Assembly (NCBI RefSeq): GCF_030756675.1
Contig: NZ_JAVBXD010000014.1
Coordinates: forward strand, 31,392 to 95,391
Direction: 5' to 3'
From: Bacillus multifaciens
Lineage (GTDB): Bacteria; Bacillota; Bacilli; Bacillales; Bacillaceae_G
Length of the DNA: 64,000 nucleotides
Part shown: positions 38,356 to 46,915 of the stretch, piece after piece
Numbering within the stretch: the stretch's first letter is position 1
Layout: each line of letters starts with the position of its first letter
The notes under the pieces: model-generated
Database searches by the model: none
Told to the model about the DNA's origin: nothing
What the model saw: only the letters and a program-made list of their open reading frames with translations
Program-made: the position numbers and the translations under genes

Positions 38356-38370
38356 TAAGGGGGAGTAAGA

Positions 38371-38562
38371 ATGTGCGTATGTAATGGTACTGGAATCATT
38401 CGTAAGGAAATCTATCCAGGTGTAATCGCAACTGATGGATGCACGTGTGAGGTAGCAAAAAAGCAAGAATCTACTTATAAGGAACGTCGGGAAGCTCGGT
38501 TACATCTTTTTGAAGAAATGGTGCAAAAAGTTGAATTAGAAAAACAGCAAAAAGCTAGTTAA
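38371..38562 (+). CDS. Small cysteine-rich phage protein, 63 aa
   Basis: 63 residues with four N-terminal cysteines (CVCNGTG.., CTCEVA) resembling half of a DnaJ-type zinc finger, then a basic helix. GGGGGAG before the ATG. It commonly follows the helicase loader in Bacillus phages; function unknown. Confidence 0.7.
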   Translation: MCVCNGTGIIRKEIYPGVIATDGCTCEVAKKQESTYKERREARLHLFEEMVQKVELEKQQKAS

Positions 38563-38578
38563 TAAGGGAGGATTACTA

Positions 38579-38869
38579 ATGAAAAATACAGGTATTGTAA
38601 GAAAAATGGACGAGCTTGGTCGTGTGGTGATTCCAGTTGAATTGCGTAGAACTTTAGGGATTGCTGTAGGTACGCCGTTAGAAATACATGTTAATAACCA
38701 AGACATTGTTTTAAGAAAACATGAGAAAGCTTGCTTTGTAACTGGTGAAGTCTCAGATGATAACGTTGAGTTGCTTGATGGAAGAATGTTCATAAGCAGA
38801 AAAGGTGCAGATGAATTAATAAATGCCATTATGGCTCAAGGTGAATCGAAGGGATGGCTTGGTAAATAA
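38579..38869 (+). CDS. AbrB/SpoVT-like transition-state regulator
   Basis: A 96-residue protein whose first 50 residues (GIVRKMDELGRVVIPVELRR) form the AbrB swapped-hairpin DNA-binding domain. The C-terminal part is close in layout to AbrB/Abh proteins. It could regulate phage genes or interfere with host AbrB-controlled genes. GGAGG upstream of the ATG. Confidence 0.9.
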   Translation: MKNTGIVRKMDELGRVVIPVELRRTLGIAVGTPLEIHVNNQDIVLRKHEKACFVTGEVSDDNVELLDGRMFISRKGADELINAIMAQGESKGWLGK

Positions 38870-38907
38870 ATTCCATAATATCAGCTTAATAAGGAGTGAA
38901 GTAAACA

Positions 38908-39270
38908 ATGGCAAAGCAGTTAAATATTTTTGAAGTTGAGCCAAATATCATGGAGTTTGATGTAACAAAAGCAAAAGTAAAAAGAAGAACAGGAAACATT
39001 ACATATACAGATGTGTGCGTAGTAGTTCCTCGGAATGCGCGAAGCACTGATGAGCTTCCGAAGACAACAAAAGCTGATGATCGTTACGAAGTTTTCGAAG
39101 AGCATGCAGTTGCAATATGGCGGTTTAATCGTGAAAAGGACAATGCGTTTAGTTGGGAAGCAGCTGAAGAATTATGTAAAGCAGCACGGGACCATAAAGA
39201 AGCTATTCCGGCACGGATATATTTAGGAAGCGGATTTTGTCCTAACAATGTTGTGGAGTATTTGAAATAA
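38908..39270 (+). CDS. Hypothetical phage protein, 120 aa
   Basis: A 120-residue soluble protein (MAKQLNIFEVEPNIMEFDV.., WEAAEELCKAARDHKEAIP). AAGGAG upstream. Not recognised. Followed by a short GACCAGA/TCTGGTC hairpin without a T tract. Confidence 0.7.
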   Translation: MAKQLNIFEVEPNIMEFDVTKAKVKRRTGNITYTDVCVVVPRNARSTDELPKTTKADDRYEVFEEHAVAIWRFNREKDNAFSWEAAEELCKAARDHKEAIPARIYLGSGFCPNNVVEYLK

Positions 39271-39359
39271 AAAGGACCAGAAGTAATCTGGTCATAACAT
39301 AGGGTATTCATCGATAGATGATTACGTTGATTATAACTTAATAGATTGGTGGGACATAT

Positions 39360-39566
39360 ATGTCTAAAGAAATCTTTACAAAATCTCAACAAATTAAAAG
39401 ATTAACAGCTGAAATAGATGTTACAACGGACAAGATTATTGTAATTAAAGACGGGAAAGTTACTCCATACGAAAGGCCACAAACTGGATTCGGTGAACAA
39501 GTTGTAGTTTGGGTAAATGGTAAAGCTATTCGTGTAGATACAAAGTACACAGAAAAGATTGAATAG
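39360..39566 (+). CDS. Small phage protein, possibly XtrA/YqaO-like (68 aa)
   Basis: A 68-residue beta-rich protein (DKIIVIKDGKVTPYERP.., EQVVVWVNGKAIRVDTK). The pattern resembles the XtrA/YqaO family of skin/PBSX-like elements, but the match is from memory and weak. No clear function. Confidence 0.55.
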   Translation: MSKEIFTKSQQIKRLTAEIDVTTDKIIVIKDGKVTPYERPQTGFGEQVVVWVNGKAIRVDTKYTEKIE

Positions 39567-39619
39567 TAAAATTTCATAAATTTAAATATGATTCAATTGG
39601 TTACTGAGGAGAGATGAAG

Positions 39620-39751
39620 ATGGCTAAGTTAAAGAAAAGGAAGATCAGGAAAGCTATTTTACGTCGTGCAAAGTCAGTAGAAAACTATCAAGTTGCAACA
39701 GCATGGCGAAACATATTTGTGAAATCTGGAGTATTGAAGTCGAAACAATAA
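39620..39751 (+). CDS. Small basic phage peptide, 43 aa
   Basis: GAGGAG 8 nt before ATG 39620; 43 residues, strongly basic (MAKLKKRKIRKAILRRAKSV). Possibly a nucleic acid-binding peptide. Good ribosome site and spacing to the neighbours. Confidence 0.6.
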   Translation: MAKLKKRKIRKAILRRAKSVENYQVATAWRNIFVKSGVLKSKQ

Positions 39752-39782
39752 AAGAGAAGTTATTTATAAGGAGCGGATGAAA

Positions 39783-40406
39783 ATGAACTTAACTAAATTA
39801 TTTTTAATGCAATCTGATTTTGATAATCGTGTATTAACAACTAAAGGACTTACCAGAGAAGAAACGTTTGAATTTCGTATTTTAGCATTCTTAGACGAGC
39901 TAGGAGAATGTATGAAAGAATGGCGTGTTTTCAAGTTTTGGAGTAATAACCGTAATCCAATTACTAAAAGCCCTATTGAATGTTCTGTATGCTGTGGTTC
40001 TGGCGATATGAATTTTGAATCGATTACTGATGATGCTTATAGCAATACAAAACATGAATATATTCAGTGCTCAGAATGCGAAGGTCATGGGCATTTAGGT
40101 TATAAAAATCCACTTCTTGAGGAATATGTTGACGGATTACACTTTGCGATTAGCCTTTGTATCGATTTGGAAGTAACGATGGAATTTCCAGCATCAATTA
40201 AGTGCAGCGATGCAACGGAACAATACTTTGAACTATATTCACTTGCTGTTGAATTGAAGAAAGATCCAATGCAGGATAAAGCGGATTATCTATTGGCCCA
40301 TTATTTAGGATTAGGTGAATTGCTTGGGTTCACATTAGAAGAAATTGAGAAAGCATACATTGAAAAAAATGACGTAAACCATCAACGCCAGGACAACGGA
40401 TATTAA
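39783..40406 (+). CDS. Dimeric dUTPase-family protein with zinc-finger insertion
   Basis: A 207-residue protein of the dimeric dUTPase/MazG-like superfamily. It has the LTKLFLMQSDFDNR start, the metal-binding DELGECMKEWRVFKFW helix and EEYVDGLHFAISLCID. Between these two catalytic helices sits about 45 residues with CSVCCGSGDM and CSECEGHGHLGY, a DnaJ-like CxxC pair. It hydrolyses dUTP to keep uracil out of phage DNA. ATG 39783 has AAGGAG 9 nt upstream. Confidence 0.8.
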   Translation: MNLTKLFLMQSDFDNRVLTTKGLTREETFEFRILAFLDELGECMKEWRVFKFWSNNRNPITKSPIECSVCCGSGDMNFESITDDAYSNTKHEYIQCSECEGHGHLGYKNPLLEEYVDGLHFAISLCIDLEVTMEFPASIKCSDATEQYFELYSLAVELKKDPMQDKADYLLAHYLGLGELLGFTLEEIEKAYIEKNDVNHQRQDNGY

Positions 40407-40479
40407 GACCAATTGCTACTTTTTATAGAAAACTAAAGGAATATGAAAAAGAGAAAATAAGTTAAGGGGATGGATTGAT

Positions 40480-40629
40480 ATGGATATTCTTGTATCTAAA
40501 GAGGAATTTGAGAAATCTGTTGAGGACTTAAAACTGAAAGTTAATAAGTTAAAAGAACCAGTAGAGAAATTTGAGGCAGAATTACAAGAGTTTGAGGAAA
40601 AAACGAAAAAACAATGTAATACAATTTGA
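40480..40629 (+). CDS. Small coiled-coil phage protein, 49 aa
   Basis: A 49-residue charged heptad-like helix (FEKSVEDLKLKVNKLKEPVE). AAGGGGA upstream of ATG 40480. Spacing to both neighbours is gene-like. Function unknown. Confidence 0.55.
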   Translation: MDILVSKEEFEKSVEDLKLKVNKLKEPVEKFEAELQEFEEKTKKQCNTI

Positions 40630-40656
40630 ATTTTATTAAGAAATGGAGAGATTGAG

Positions 40657-41004
40657 ATGATTAAAGAAAAAACACTTATGGGTAGTAGATATAAGTTTCA
40701 GCATATGGAAATTGAAGTTTTAGAAAGAGAGGGCGATAGTGTTTGTGCATTTAGTGCATCTTTTGTACATGTTGGATTAAATGGAAAAATTAGCCCTGGA
40801 ATGATGGAAGTTAATAGAACACTTTGGGACCAACAATCAAATAAACGTCCAAAAGGATTTCTTGTATTGAGAACAGTTCGTAAGGATGATGGTACAACAA
40901 CGACTGTAATGGTATCGGAAAAATGGTTCTTTGAAACGTTATCTAAGGAAGAAAGGAAAGTATTCGAACAAAGACTAGATAAAGAGATTGGTAAGCAATC
41001 GTAA
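40657..41004 (+). CDS. Hypothetical phage protein, 115 aa
   Basis: A 115-residue soluble protein with alternating beta strands and a C-terminal helix (SEKWFFETLSKEERKVFEQ). GGAGAG before the ATG. No family recognised. Confidence 0.7.
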   Translation: MIKEKTLMGSRYKFQHMEIEVLEREGDSVCAFSASFVHVGLNGKISPGMMEVNRTLWDQQSNKRPKGFLVLRTVRKDDGTTTTVMVSEKWFFETLSKEERKVFEQRLDKEIGKQS

Positions 41005-41040
41005 TCAAAGCGTTATTTTGCACGGGAATGAGGGAACGTA

Positions 41041-41244
41041 ATGAAAATGGTTCGTAGACGGGCTGTTATTAAATTAGAGAAGCAAAGGAAAAGTGGAGGT
41101 AGATTTAAAGCGGTTAGATGGAATGTGCATATGTATTTATCTATACGCAATCTTAAGACAAAAGATATGTTAGGTGCATATCAAGACATGCAAGCTATAA
41201 ATAACGAAGTAAAAAACATCATAGAAAAAGGTGATGAAGAATGA
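41041..41244 (+). CDS. Hypothetical phage protein, 67 aa
   Basis: A 67-residue basic protein (RRRAVIKLEKQRKSGGRFKA) with GAGGGAA upstream. Its stop overlaps the next start by 4 nt (ATGA), so the two are coupled. Confidence 0.65.
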   Translation: MKMVRRRAVIKLEKQRKSGGRFKAVRWNVHMYLSIRNLKTKDMLGAYQDMQAINNEVKNIIEKGDEE

Positions 41245-41459
41245 GAACAATGAAACCACGTAGATTTGAGTATTTGATTTCTTACACAAATCATCTCGTA
41301 AATGGATTTTCAGAAGGTACGTATTTGTTTGTTAGTCGTTCGAAACTAAATAGTAAAAAAGACGTTTTAGACTTAATGGAAATATTGAAAGAAGCAAATG
41401 GCGCTCATACGGTTACTATAAATAACATTCAATTGTTAAGAGAAAAACGAGCGTTATAA
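41241..41459 (+). CDS. Hypothetical phage protein, 72 aa
   Basis: A 72-residue protein translated from an overlapping ATGA. Its ribosome site (AAAAGGTGATG) lies in the upstream gene. No recognised domain. Confidence 0.65.
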   Translation: MRTMKPRRFEYLISYTNHLVNGFSEGTYLFVSRSKLNSKKDVLDLMEILKEANGAHTVTINNIQLLREKRAL

Positions 41460-41500
41460 AACTAGACAAAATAGTTATCTTGTAGAAAAGGGGAATGGAT

Positions 41501-41728
41501 ATGGCATCTGGTTGCATTTTAGGTGAATGTCCGATATGCGAAGAATTAATTTTTGAAGATGAGATTGATTTTGATCAGTACGACAACATGGTGCATAGAA
41601 GGTGCCTTAATTTACGAAATAACAACAATAAAACGATTCATCTCTTAAAACAAGAAATACAAAGGCTTGAGAAGAGAATAAAGGAATTGGAAGAGCAGAA
41701 TAAGAGCGGCCAGATGACGTTGTTTTAA
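41501..41728 (+). CDS. Zinc-ribbon and coiled-coil small protein, 75 aa
   Basis: A 75-residue protein with N-terminal cysteines (CILGECPICEE, then HRRC) that could bind one zinc, then a coiled coil (LLKQEIQRLEKRIKELEEQ). ATG 41501 has AAGGGGA 6 nt upstream. Confidence 0.65.
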   Translation: MASGCILGECPICEELIFEDEIDFDQYDNMVHRRCLNLRNNNNKTIHLLKQEIQRLEKRIKELEEQNKSGQMTLF

Positions 41729-41765
41729 TAAAATCCTTATTTGGGAGTAAAGGAGAATGATAGAT

Positions 41766-42371
41766 ATGAAAACAAAAGGAATAACGCGTGGAGAGATTCT
41801 TTTAGGGATGGAGCAGGGGCATTTCAAAGAAGGAGATGTTTTCAAACGCCGATCCGATGGAAAAGAAATCAAGATTACTAAAAGGAACAGATTACGTTAT
41901 TCGGGTGGTAATCATGTTGAAATATATGTTGTTAAAAATGAATTATGGGATTATCAAGAAACATTTAAAGTTGGCGATTGGATTGTTGCGTGGTCGTGGG
42001 AAAATGTTTGTAAAATAATTGAAGTTGACTATTTAAAGCGCGAAGGGCATATGAAAACGGATCATGTAGTGGATGGTTCTAATCAAATAGCTACAACATA
42101 TAGGAAAGCCACAGTAAAAGAAATTGCAAATGAAATACGTCGTAGAATGTTTGGGAGCGCAGGTCGTGAATTGAATGAATTTAAAATTGGAGACTGTGTA
42201 AAAGATGGCGAGGCGTCTTATATGAAAGTAGAAGATGTTAGTGACGACTCTAAAATTGTTCTTTGTTCTTATTACGATTCTAATGCAGGTGGGATTGTGC
42301 GTGGTAGGTTCAGAGTCGTTGAGTTAATGCCAGTTTACTTTGTTGAAAATATTGTACAAACGGAAATTTAA
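41766..42371 (+). CDS. Hypothetical phage protein, 201 aa
   Basis: A 201-residue protein with two similar beta-rich halves (GDVFKRRSDGKEIKI; GDWIVAWSWENVCKII; GDCVKDGEASYMKVEDV) reminiscent of SH3-like repeats. ATG 41766 is 10 nt from AAAGGAG; an ATG at 41757 is too close. The first group II intron starts 21 nt after its stop, outside the coding region. Confidence 0.65.
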   Translation: MKTKGITRGEILLGMEQGHFKEGDVFKRRSDGKEIKITKRNRLRYSGGNHVEIYVVKNELWDYQETFKVGDWIVAWSWENVCKIIEVDYLKREGHMKTDHVVDGSNQIATTYRKATVKEIANEIRRRMFGSAGRELNEFKIGDCVKDGEASYMKVEDVSDDSKIVLCSYYDSNAGGIVRGRFRVVELMPVYFVENIVQTEI

Positions 42372-42392
42372 ATATTAATAAAATCGTTATTT

Positions 42393-44985
42393 GCGCGACA
42401 CGTTTCCTTATAAATGTGTAAGCATGAAGTAGGAGGGTTATCAACTTGATAACAACAACTGATTGACTGAAAGTAGGAATGAAAGCCGTCAAGTTGAGCT
42501 GAAACTACTTATCTAATACTCCTACATGCAAGGCGTGATAGTAGTCACAAATTGTATGAAGCTAGGTGAAGTCGGCTGAACAAAACCTAAGTGAGAAATC
42601 ATATGGTAATGGATAGGTCGGGATGCTACAAAATATCTACGGTGAGAATGTCCGATAGGACTGACGAACTTGTGAATGTACGGGTCTAAACGCTTGATAC
42701 ATCAGAAATGTGTATGTCGTCTATGACGACGTTATCTACCGAAAAGTAAGAGTAAATAATATGAAATTCGGGACATCTAACGATGAGGATGTAAAGATAA
42801 CAGGCTTACAGCAAGCACCTAAAGATATATGCACAGCTAGGTCAATCGGAACGTGGTAAGCAAGAAGCTGTCATCAACGCCTACTAGCGGACAGATGCAT
42901 ATAAGGTTCTAACGAACCGAAATTGCTTCATTCTTGTGAAGGTGGGGACACAGTACCGATGAAACATGTAACGAATGTGGAGGGATAGTCCCTAGTCTTG
43001 CTCTTTGAAAACTAAATTAACTAGATGTAACTCACAGGATCGAGTAAGATGATGGGACTTTTCGTAAGAAAGGGGAAATAATACATCGGTGAGTACAACA
43101 TTACGACATGCAGAATATTACGATATGCAAAAAGTGTTCGATGATTTATATCAACGTAGTGAAAACAACGCCACCAAAGGTGTAAATCTATATAAACATA
43201 TCATATCAAAAGAAAATATTCTATTGGCATATAGAAGCATAAAGGCTAACAATGGTTCTAAAACCGAAGGTACAGATGGTATTACAATTGACCACTATAA
43301 AATGAAAGATGTGGATTCTTTTGTTGATAATATAAGAAAAGCTCTCGTAGACTACAAACCTAATACAGTACGTAGGGTAGAGATATCGAAACCAAATGGA
43401 AAGAAACGCCCATTAGGAATACCTTCTATGAGAGATAGATTGATACAACAAATGTTCAAGCAGGTTCTAGAGCCAATATGTGAAGCGAAATTCTACAAAC
43501 ACTCATATGGATTCAGACCTAACAGGTCAACACATCATGCAATGGCTAGGTGTCAATTCTTGATGAATCGAGGAGGATACAGTCACGTAGTAGATATTGA
43601 TATACAAGGTTTCTTTGATAACATAAACCATTCTAAATTACTGAAACAACTATATAACATAGGTATAACTGATAGAAGAGTACTAACAATCATCTCGAAA
43701 ATGTTAAAAGCACCAATTAAAGGAGAAGGCATCCCTACAAAAGGGACTCCGCAAGGAGGAATCCTAAGTCCATTACTCAGCAACGTCGTATTAAATGATT
43801 TGGATTGGTGGATATCTAGTCAGTGGGATACTATCAAAACAAGAAAACCACATACAATCCAAACTAAAAACTATCGTTTAGCAAAAGCAAAACTAAAGAG
43901 AATGTATATAGTCAGGTATGCGGATGATTTTAAAATATTTACAAACAATCATCAATCTGCAACAAAAATATTCTATGCGGTAGAAGGTTACCTTAAAAAT
44001 CAATTACACCTTAATATATCTAATGAAAAATCAACTATAACTAACCTAAAAAGAAAATCTTCAGATTTTCTAGGGTTCTCCATTAAATCGGTCAAAAAGA
44101 ACAAAAGACATGTAGCGAACACACATGTAAGCAAGAAAAAGATAAAGGATATCCTTGAAAAAGCAAGGATACTGATTAAAGCAATTCAAAAGAGTCCATC
44201 AGGAAAAACAGTACAGGACTATAATTCCTATGTGCTTGGCATTAAAAATTATTACAAAATCGCAACACATGTAACTATAGACTTTACTGAAATAGCCTTT
44301 CGTCTCTCGAAAACCCTGTTTAATCGTCTGAAATCGATAGGGAAATATAAGATTCCTACCAATGCAAACGCATTATACAAAAGAACTCATAGGAACAATT
44401 ATAGAACTTTTGAAATAGCAGGTAATCATGTATATCCACTAGCGGATATACAAACACGATTCCCTCAAAGTTTCAGTCAAGACATTTGCAACTACACTAG
44501 AAAAGGAAGACAAAAACTCATCAAAAGCCTAAAAGGTAACATTGCCAATGAAATGCAAAAAATGTTGTTATCCTCCAATAAAAGACAGAGCCTGGAGTAC
44601 GCAGATAACAGAATATCGAGATATTCCATGCAAAATGGTAAATGCGCTGTCACCGGAATCTTCCTAACAGCCGAAGATGTGCACTGCCACCATAAAATAC
44701 CGAGAGGTATGGGAGGTACTGACGAGTTTAATAACCTAATTATTGTACATGAATTTGTCCATAGACTGATACACGCCACAAATGAAGAAACGATTAAAAC
44801 ATATATGAGAATACTTCAATTGAGCGATAATCAACTGAAGAAAATAAACAAACTTCGTAAAGTTTGTAATCTAGTTACTTTAGTATAAAAGAATAAGATG
44901 GGGCGCTGTATGCGGTGAAAGTCGCACGTACAGTGCTAAGCGGGGGAAAAGATGGAGATAACTTCAAAGTATTACCTATCGCAAC
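42393..44985 (+). mobile_element. Group II intron 1, with reverse transcriptase ORF
   Basis: 2593 nt. The 5' end is GCGCGAC (GUGYG-like), 696 nt precede the ORF, and domain V reads GCTGTATGCGGTGAAAGTCGCACGTACAGT at 44906-44935 in pieces. Domain VI leads to a 3' end near ATCGCAAC. The boundaries are set by comparison with copy 2 at 45230, which shares both ends. The 5' exon (ATCGTTATTT) resembles that of copy 2 (AACGCTATTT), as expected for IBS recognition. It is inserted between genes, so splicing is not needed for any protein. Confidence 0.9.
43089..44888 (+). CDS. ltrA: Group II intron reverse transcriptase/maturase (LtrA-like)
   Basis: A 599-residue protein. RT domain with KPNGKKRPLGIPSMRDR, GFRPNRSTHHA, GTPQGGILSPLLSN and the catalytic YADD box; then a maturase (X) domain and a C-terminal HNH endonuclease (CAVTG, CHHKIPRGMGG, HEFVHRLIH). 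It aids splicing and retrohoming of its intron, possibly also of the ORF-less copy. GTG start inside the intron at the expected domain IV position; AAAGGGG upstream. All motifs look intact. Confidence 0.96.
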   Translation: MSTTLRHAEYYDMQKVFDDLYQRSENNATKGVNLYKHIISKENILLAYRSIKANNGSKTEGTDGITIDHYKMKDVDSFVDNIRKALVDYKPNTVRRVEISKPNGKKRPLGIPSMRDRLIQQMFKQVLEPICEAKFYKHSYGFRPNRSTHHAMARCQFLMNRGGYSHVVDIDIQGFFDNINHSKLLKQLYNIGITDRRVLTIISKMLKAPIKGEGIPTKGTPQGGILSPLLSNVVLNDLDWWISSQWDTIKTRKPHTIQTKNYRLAKAKLKRMYIVRYADDFKIFTNNHQSATKIFYAVEGYLKNQLHLNISNEKSTITNLKRKSSDFLGFSIKSVKKNKRHVANTHVSKKKIKDILEKARILIKAIQKSPSGKTVQDYNSYVLGIKNYYKIATHVTIDFTEIAFRLSKTLFNRLKSIGKYKIPTNANALYKRTHRNNYRTFEIAGNHVYPLADIQTRFPQSFSQDICNYTRKGRQKLIKSLKGNIANEMQKMLLSSNKRQSLEYADNRISRYSMQNGKCAVTGIFLTAEDVHCHHKIPRGMGGTDEFNNLIIVHEFVHRLIHATNEETIKTYMRILQLSDNQLKKINKLRKVCNLVTLV

Positions 44986-45032
44986 GAAAAAATACCAGCT
45001 TAAATATTGCGTACATATATTTAAGCTGGAAC
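44986..45032 (-). terminator. Leftward terminator of the 27-aa peptide gene
   Basis: 12-bp arms CCAGCTTAAATA (44995-45006) and TATTTAAGCTGG (45018-45029). On the minus strand the stem is followed by TATTTTTTC, which runs exactly to the 3' end of intron 1. Confidence 0.85.
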
Positions 45033-45044
45033 AGAGAAATAAAG

Positions 45045-45128
45045 TTATTGTTTGTGTTTTTCCTCTTTATCAAGGAAAAATACGACGAATATTGCTAGGA
45101 GCATAGGAAGCCAAACTTCGTGTGGCAT
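45045..45128 (-). CDS. Hidden 27-aa membrane peptide (toxin-like)
   Basis: On the minus strand GGAGG lies 7 nt before an ATG. The peptide has a hydrophobic stretch (VWLPMLLAIFVVFFL) and a charged tail (DKEEKHKQ). A plausible promoter (TTACAT, 18 nt, TAAAAT) lies upstream and a strong terminator 13 nt after the stop, so the whole 180-nt gap between the introns is a complete mini-gene. Its build resembles short type I toxin or other membrane peptides. No homologue recognised. Confidence 0.6.
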   Translation of the reverse strand: MPHEVWLPMLLAIFVVFFLDKEEKHKQ

Positions 45129-45229
45129 ATTAAAACCTCCTTAAAATGTATATTCACTATATTTTACCATATATAAGAGTTTAAATGTAAGGCAACGAAA
45201 AAGATGAATTTATAACAAAAACGCTATTT

Positions 45230-46063
45230 GTGCGACACGTTTCCTTATAAGTGTGTAAACACGAAATAGGAGGGTTATCAATTTGATGACAACAACTGAT
45301 TGACTGAAAGTAGGAATGAAAGCCGTCAGGTTGAGCTGAAACTACTTGTCTGATACTCCTACATGCAAGGCGTGATAGTAGTCACAAATTGTATGAAGCT
45401 AGGTGAAGTCGGCTGAACAAAACCTAAGTGAGAAATCATATGGTAATGGATAGGTCGGGATGCTACAAAATATCTATGGTGAGAATGTCCAAATGGACTG
45501 GCGAACTTGCGAATGTACGGGTCTAAACGTTTAATACATTAGAAATGTGTATGTCGTTAATGACGACGTTATCTACCGAAAAGTAATAGTAAATAGTATA
45601 AAATTCGGAACATCTAACAATGAGGATGTAAAGATAACAGGCTTAAAGCAAGCACCTAAGGATATATGTATAGCTAAGTCAATCGGAACGTGGTAAGCAA
45701 GAAACTGTCACCAACGCCTACTAGCGGACAGATGCATATAAGGTTCTAACGAACCGAAATTGCTTCATTCTTGTGAAGGTGGGGACACAGTACCGACGAA
45801 GCACATAACAAATGTGGAGGGATAGTCCCTAGTCTTGTTCGTTGAAAACTAAGTCAACTGGATGTAACTCACAGGATCGAGTAAGATGATGTGACTTTTC
45901 GTAAGAAAAGGGAATTAATACGTTGGTGAGTACAACATTGTTTGTAATCTAGTTGCTTTAGGATAAAAGGATAAGATGGGGCGCTGTATGCGATGAAAGT
46001 CGCACGTACAGTGCTAAGCGGGGGAAAAGATGGAGATAACTTCAAAGTCTTACCTATCGCAAC
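45230..46063 (+). mobile_element. Group II intron 2, ORF-less derivative
   Basis: 834 nt. The first 696 nt, from GTGCGAC up to the ORF start codon, align base for base in length with intron 1, with scattered substitutions. Then the ORF is replaced by a deletion joining AGTACAACATT to GTTTGTAATCTAG (equivalent to 43103-44861 of intron 1). Domain V and VI and the 3' end ATCGCAAC are intact, so splicing could work with a maturase in trans. It lies in the leader of the 65-aa gene at 46087. Confidence 0.9.
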
Positions 46064-46086
46064 TAGTAGCAAGGTGGGTAAAATTA

Positions 46087-46284
46087 ATGAACCTATGGAA
46101 TGATACTTTTCGAATTGAACTATTTTTCAAGAGTACAGATAAAGAAGAAAAGAGAAAAACGATAACTCACAAAGGCTCTTTGAAATCAGCAATCCGGAAC
46201 ATATTTAAAGAGTACGGAAACGTACATATGACAGCTAATTTTTATAACAGTAAAGGTACATGGTTAAAGGAAATCGGATTCTAA
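46087..46284 (+). CDS. Hypothetical phage protein, 65 aa
   Basis: A 65-residue soluble protein (MNLWNDTFRIELFFKSTDKEE..). ATG 46087 has AAGGTGGG 8 nt upstream, within the 3' exon just outside intron 2. A longer frame would start inside the intron and is not credible. Confidence 0.65.
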   Translation: MNLWNDTFRIELFFKSTDKEEKRKTITHKGSLKSAIRNIFKEYGNVHMTANFYNSKGTWLKEIGF

Positions 46285-46368
46285 TTTCTAAGCTGAAAAT
46301 TTAATCCGGAGCAAAGGAGAGCAAACAAGAAAATACTTAACTGTTACGGTACTTGAGGAGGATGAGGA

Positions 46369-46563
46369 ATGAAAATTTTTGTAGTAAAAGAAATCATTAA
46401 AGACAAAGAGGTGTATTCGATAGTCAAATTTAGTTGTTCTGAAGAAGAACATGTTGTAGAGACGTATTCTACTTATAAAGAAGCTGAAGACAGAGCAAAG
46501 ATATTAAATGATGAAGTAAAAGGACAAGGAATCTTATTTTATATAGAAAGAAATGAAAACTAA
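46369..46563 (+). CDS. Hypothetical phage protein, 64 aa
   Basis: A 64-residue alpha/beta protein (MKIFVVKEIIKDKEVYSIV.., YKEAEDRAKILNDEV). GAGGAGG upstream. Not recognised. Confidence 0.7.
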   Translation: MKIFVVKEIIKDKEVYSIVKFSCSEEEHVVETYSTYKEAEDRAKILNDEVKGQGILFYIERNEN

Positions 46564-46599
46564 ACAAAAATTTCATTTTGTAGAAAAGGGGAATTGAAG

Positions 46600-46791
46600 G
46601 TGGTCAAGATAGACTTCGATAAGGTCATGATTGTATTCGGTATGGGTTGGCAATTGTGGACAAATGGCGATCTAATATTTCCGGAACGACTTACACTGCG
46701 CCATATGTATCAGCAACTAAATTGTGATGAAAAAGAATGCCTGAACAATGAATACAAGGACTTTATTTCGTACTTATCCGCAACGGAATGA
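46600..46791 (+). CDS. Hypothetical phage protein, 63 aa
   Basis: A 63-residue acidic protein (VKIDFDKVMIVFGMGWQLW). GTG 46600 lies 7 nt from AAGGGGA; TTG 46594 is in frame but only 2 nt from that site. Not recognised. Confidence 0.6.
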   Translation: MVKIDFDKVMIVFGMGWQLWTNGDLIFPERLTLRHMYQQLNCDEKECLNNEYKDFISYLSATE

Positions 46792-46825
46792 ATAAAAACG
46801 TTTTTAAGAGAAAAGGGGAATAGAT

Positions 46826-46915
46826 ATGGATATAAGAACGTTAGATGATGTATTGATTAGTTTGAAGAGAATGGAAAGAGACGAGGAAATGAAAAGAGCA
46901 GCTAGCAAAAGCTAA
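46826..46915 (+). CDS. Small phage peptide, 29 aa
   Basis: AAGGGGA before ATG 46826; a 29-residue charged helix (TLDDVLISLKRMERDEEMKR). Its last codons form the first hairpin of the tandem repeat array that follows. Confidence 0.45.
   Translation: MDIRTLDDVLISLKRMERDEEMKRAASKS

Noticed and set aside
40373-40465. Open frame of 30 codons (RKPSTPGQRILRPIATF..) after the dUTPase gene
   Set aside because: It begins right after a TGA and has no ATG, GTG or TTG. Slippage at the A AAA AAT in the dUTPase gene would run into that TGA at once. Left out as a probable gene remnant.
44986-45032. Hairpin after intron 1 as a 3' extension of the intron
   Set aside because: Extra 3' stem-loops are known in some Bacillus introns, but intron 2 lacks this hairpin at the same position and the T tract fits a leftward terminator.
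41766-45229. Introns interrupting a coding gene
   Set aside because: The 201-aa gene ends 21 nt before intron 1, and the 3' exons of both introns are non-coding leader or terminator sequence, so neither intron splits a protein.
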